From: Phycisphaerales bacterium
GTDB lineage: Bacteria > Planctomycetota > Phycisphaerae > Sedimentisphaerales > Anaerohalosphaeraceae
DNA: 6,772 bases
Assembly (NCBI GenBank): GCA_003152975.1
Contig: PMBP01000313.1
Span: 1 to 6,772 of the forward strand
Reading direction: 5' to 3'
Below the pieces are notes generated by a model. It ran no database searches. It had not been told where the DNA came from and saw only the letters and a program-made list of their open reading frames with translations. Below, piece by piece: positions 5,307-6,772 of this stretch; positions within the stretch are counted from its first letter, which is position 1, and every line of letters begins with the position of its first letter. The translations under genes and the position numbers were made by a program.

Positions 5307-6772
5307 CTACCGCCCGCCCTCGATCCGCCGGGTATTGTACTGCCGGCGATACTCTTGGCGCTCCCGATCTTCCGGATACCGCTCGCTCGGCCCATACGGA
5401 TACCCGCTCATCCCGTGAAACGGCAGCGGCTCGACCGTATCCGGATAGGCCGTATAAAGGTCCATGTCTTTGCAGTAGCTGTCCGTCTTGAGGACAAAGG
5501 TCCGTCGTTTCCCCGCCGGCACCGGCCCGAAGGCTGACGCCGCAAACCGCAGCGTCAGCTCCTCCCCCCGGCCCATGATCACAAAGCAATCGTCCGCCCG
5601 ATCCAGCAGCCCCGTCACCTCCCCATACCGAGTGTAGTCGCCGCCCATCAGCTTCCACGGCGCCGCCCCGTCGATATTCTCGTAGTCGTACAGGTTCGGC
5701 AGCCGCCCATCCGGCGAATATTCCCGCGGATACCCCAGGTAGTGCAGGTCCGCGTTTTCGACCGCCGCCGTCTGCACCGATAGCGTCCCGGCATCCAGAA
5801 TCTTTGCGACAAAGATGCAGTCCCAGTATAGCTCCATGTTCGTCGAGATCCGCAACCGCCGGTCGCCCGTCGCCAGCTTGCCTGTCAGGTCCACCGTCAT
5901 CGTGTGCTGCAGTCCCGCCAGGTACCCCACCTCGCGGAATAGCTCGGTCCATCGGCCGTCGCGCCACACCTCGATCGTCGGCGCCTTCAGCGGCGTCTTG
6001 GCCTGCCAGGCCGCAAAGCTCGTCGCCGAATACGGGTACTCCACCCATCCCTGCAAAAACAGCACGACGCGCCCGCCTGCCAGCTTGCCGAGTTCATCTC
6101 CAAAATCCAGATCCACAAAGTGCTCTTGGGCATACCCCACAAACCGCTCGTCGATCTTCGTCGCCCCGGCGTACTGCCGATCCTCAGCCGCCAGCGCCGC
6201 CGTCACATCCGTTCCCCGCTGATCCACCGCCCGCTGCGGCCGCAGCGGTTCCCGGTAGCAAAATAGTTCAAACGCCGGCGGCGCAACGCCGATCGCCATC
6301 ATCTCGTTGGGATACACTTCCGTCCCCTCCGGATGGTCCACCGCCAGCAGCTTGATCTCGTCCACATACACCACCTCCTCCAGCGGTTCGAGCACCTGCA
6401 GCACATACCGCCCATCCCGCACCGCCAGCGCCGGGATCCGCAGATACTCTGTCGCGTCCGGCCGCGCATACTCGCCCGGCCCGCTGAGGTACCCCAGCCC
6501 GCCCATCCCGCCGAAGTCTGCCACAAATGCGTACCGCTGCCCGTCCCACGCGAACAAATGCGGGCACGACGAGGTCTTCCGCTGAATTTCCCGCAGCCCC
6601 AGAACCTGCTCGCCCGGTACCTCCAACTCCGCCTGCAAGACTCCGTCCGGCCAGATCACCCGCAGCCAATCGACCTTCGCGTAGGGGCCCAGCCCCGCGT
6701 GAACCCGCAGCGGCCCCGTCGTCGCCGCCCCGGTCGCTCCCCCGACGGCGTACTGTTGATAAATCGACCCGG
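5307..6772 (-). CDS. UnbV/ASPIC-domain protein with long C-terminal extension (5' partial)
   Basis: The frame stays open to the right edge, so only the C-terminal 487 residues are visible. The GTG at 6659 is internal: the 37 codons before it continue the domain. Visible residues about 20-50 match the end of an UnbV/ASPIC domain (VHAGLG, VDWLRVIWPDGVLQAEL), the same element as VEVRW near the end of the other UnbV protein here. After that comes a region of about 420 aa with no domain I can name with certainty. It starts with SCPHLFAWDGQRYAFVADFG (about 68-87), continues with EEVVYVDEIKLLAVDHPEG and EVYPNE (about 131-156), and holds aromatic-rich beta-type segments. I recall similar 'CPxLxxWDGxxFxFVxDxxG' segments following UnbV domains in other bacterial proteins. 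FG-GAP repeats and a signal peptide probably lie upstream, outside the window. The C-terminus is highly charged (ERYPEDRERQEYRRQYNTRR). It lies about 134 bp upstream of the TPR gene on the same strand. Confidence 0.85.
   Translation of the reverse strand, partial: GSIYQQYAVGGATGAATTGPLRVHAGLGPYAKVDWLRVIWPDGVLQAELEVPGEQVLGLREIQRKTSSCPHLFAWDGQRYAFVADFGGMGGLGYLSGPGEYARPDATEYLRIPALAVRDGRYVLQVLEPLEEVVYVDEIKLLAVDHPEGTEVYPNEMMAIGVAPPAFELFCYREPLRPQRAVDQRGTDVTAALAAEDRQYAGATKIDERFVGYAQEHFVDLDFGDELGKLAGGRVVLFLQGWVEYPYSATSFAAWQAKTPLKAPTIEVWRDGRWTELFREVGYLAGLQHTMTVDLTGKLATGDRRLRISTNMELYWDCIFVAKILDAGTLSVQTAAVENADLHYLGYPREYSPDGRLPNLYDYENIDGAAPWKLMGGDYTRYGEVTGLLDRADDCFVIMGRGEELTLRFAASAFGPVPAGKRRTFVLKTDSYCKDMDLYTAYPDTVEPLPFHGMSGYPYGPSERYPEDRERQEYRRQYNTRRIEGGR

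Noticed and set aside
5197..6048. A 283-codon open frame on the - strand overlapping the right-edge UnbV gene in another frame
   Set aside because: Low-complexity Gly/Ala/Arg composition and no domain; the true frame contains the UnbV match and continues to the window edge.
6657..6659. GTG as start codon of the right-edge gene
   Set aside because: The frame is open upstream to the edge and those 37 codons continue the UnbV domain (VHAGLG ... VDWLR), so the gene begins outside the window.
1..6772. tRNA, rRNA, CRISPR, insertion sequence or phage genes
   Set aside because: No cloverleaf-like segment, regular spacer array, transposase motif or phage protein was seen on either strand.

Overview
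The window is bacterial, GC-rich (roughly 60% by eye) and densely coding. It holds five protein genes in two convergent groups, with no RNA gene, CRISPR array or transposase. Secreted FG-GAP/UnbV (ASPIC) proteins, a membrane-anchored TPR protein and solute-binding proteins that lack a permease fit a large-genome environmental lineage such as Planctomycetota, Verrucomicrobiota or Acidobacteriota. That placement is inference from gene content only; no marker gene is present.

Region 1 (1-2042, + strand): two tandem paralogous periplasmic substrate-binding proteins of the branched-chain amino acid type (Peripla_BP_6-like). The first is cut by the left edge of the window. The second starts 3 nt after the first stops, carries a lipoprotein signal, and ends in an odd tail of about 39 residues that reads through a heptanucleotide repeat.

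Region 2 (2011-6772, - strand, read right to left): (a) the C-terminal part of a large UnbV/ASPIC protein with a long extra C-terminal region, cut by the right edge; (b) a gap of about 130 bp with a plausible sigma70-type promoter; (c) a TPR protein with one N-terminal membrane anchor; (d) a complete secreted FG-GAP/UnbV protein with seven DxDxDGxxD calcium-type loops. Genes c and d are 3 nt apart and surely co-transcribed. The last codons of d overlap the tail of the second binding protein by 32 bp, tail to tail.

Working picture (inference): an envelope or extracellular module in which calcium-stabilised beta-propeller proteins are exported and a membrane-tethered TPR protein acts as scaffold, next to a pair of ligand-binding proteins that may sense or capture a small solute. 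No enzyme, permease or ATPase is visible, so substrate and process cannot be named. The least expected signals are 7-nt-periodic tracts sharing an ATATAGG unit, one between the convergent genes and one inside the TPR gene's linker, a perfect 16-bp palindrome centred on a start codon, and the uncharacterised C-terminal region of the right-edge UnbV protein.
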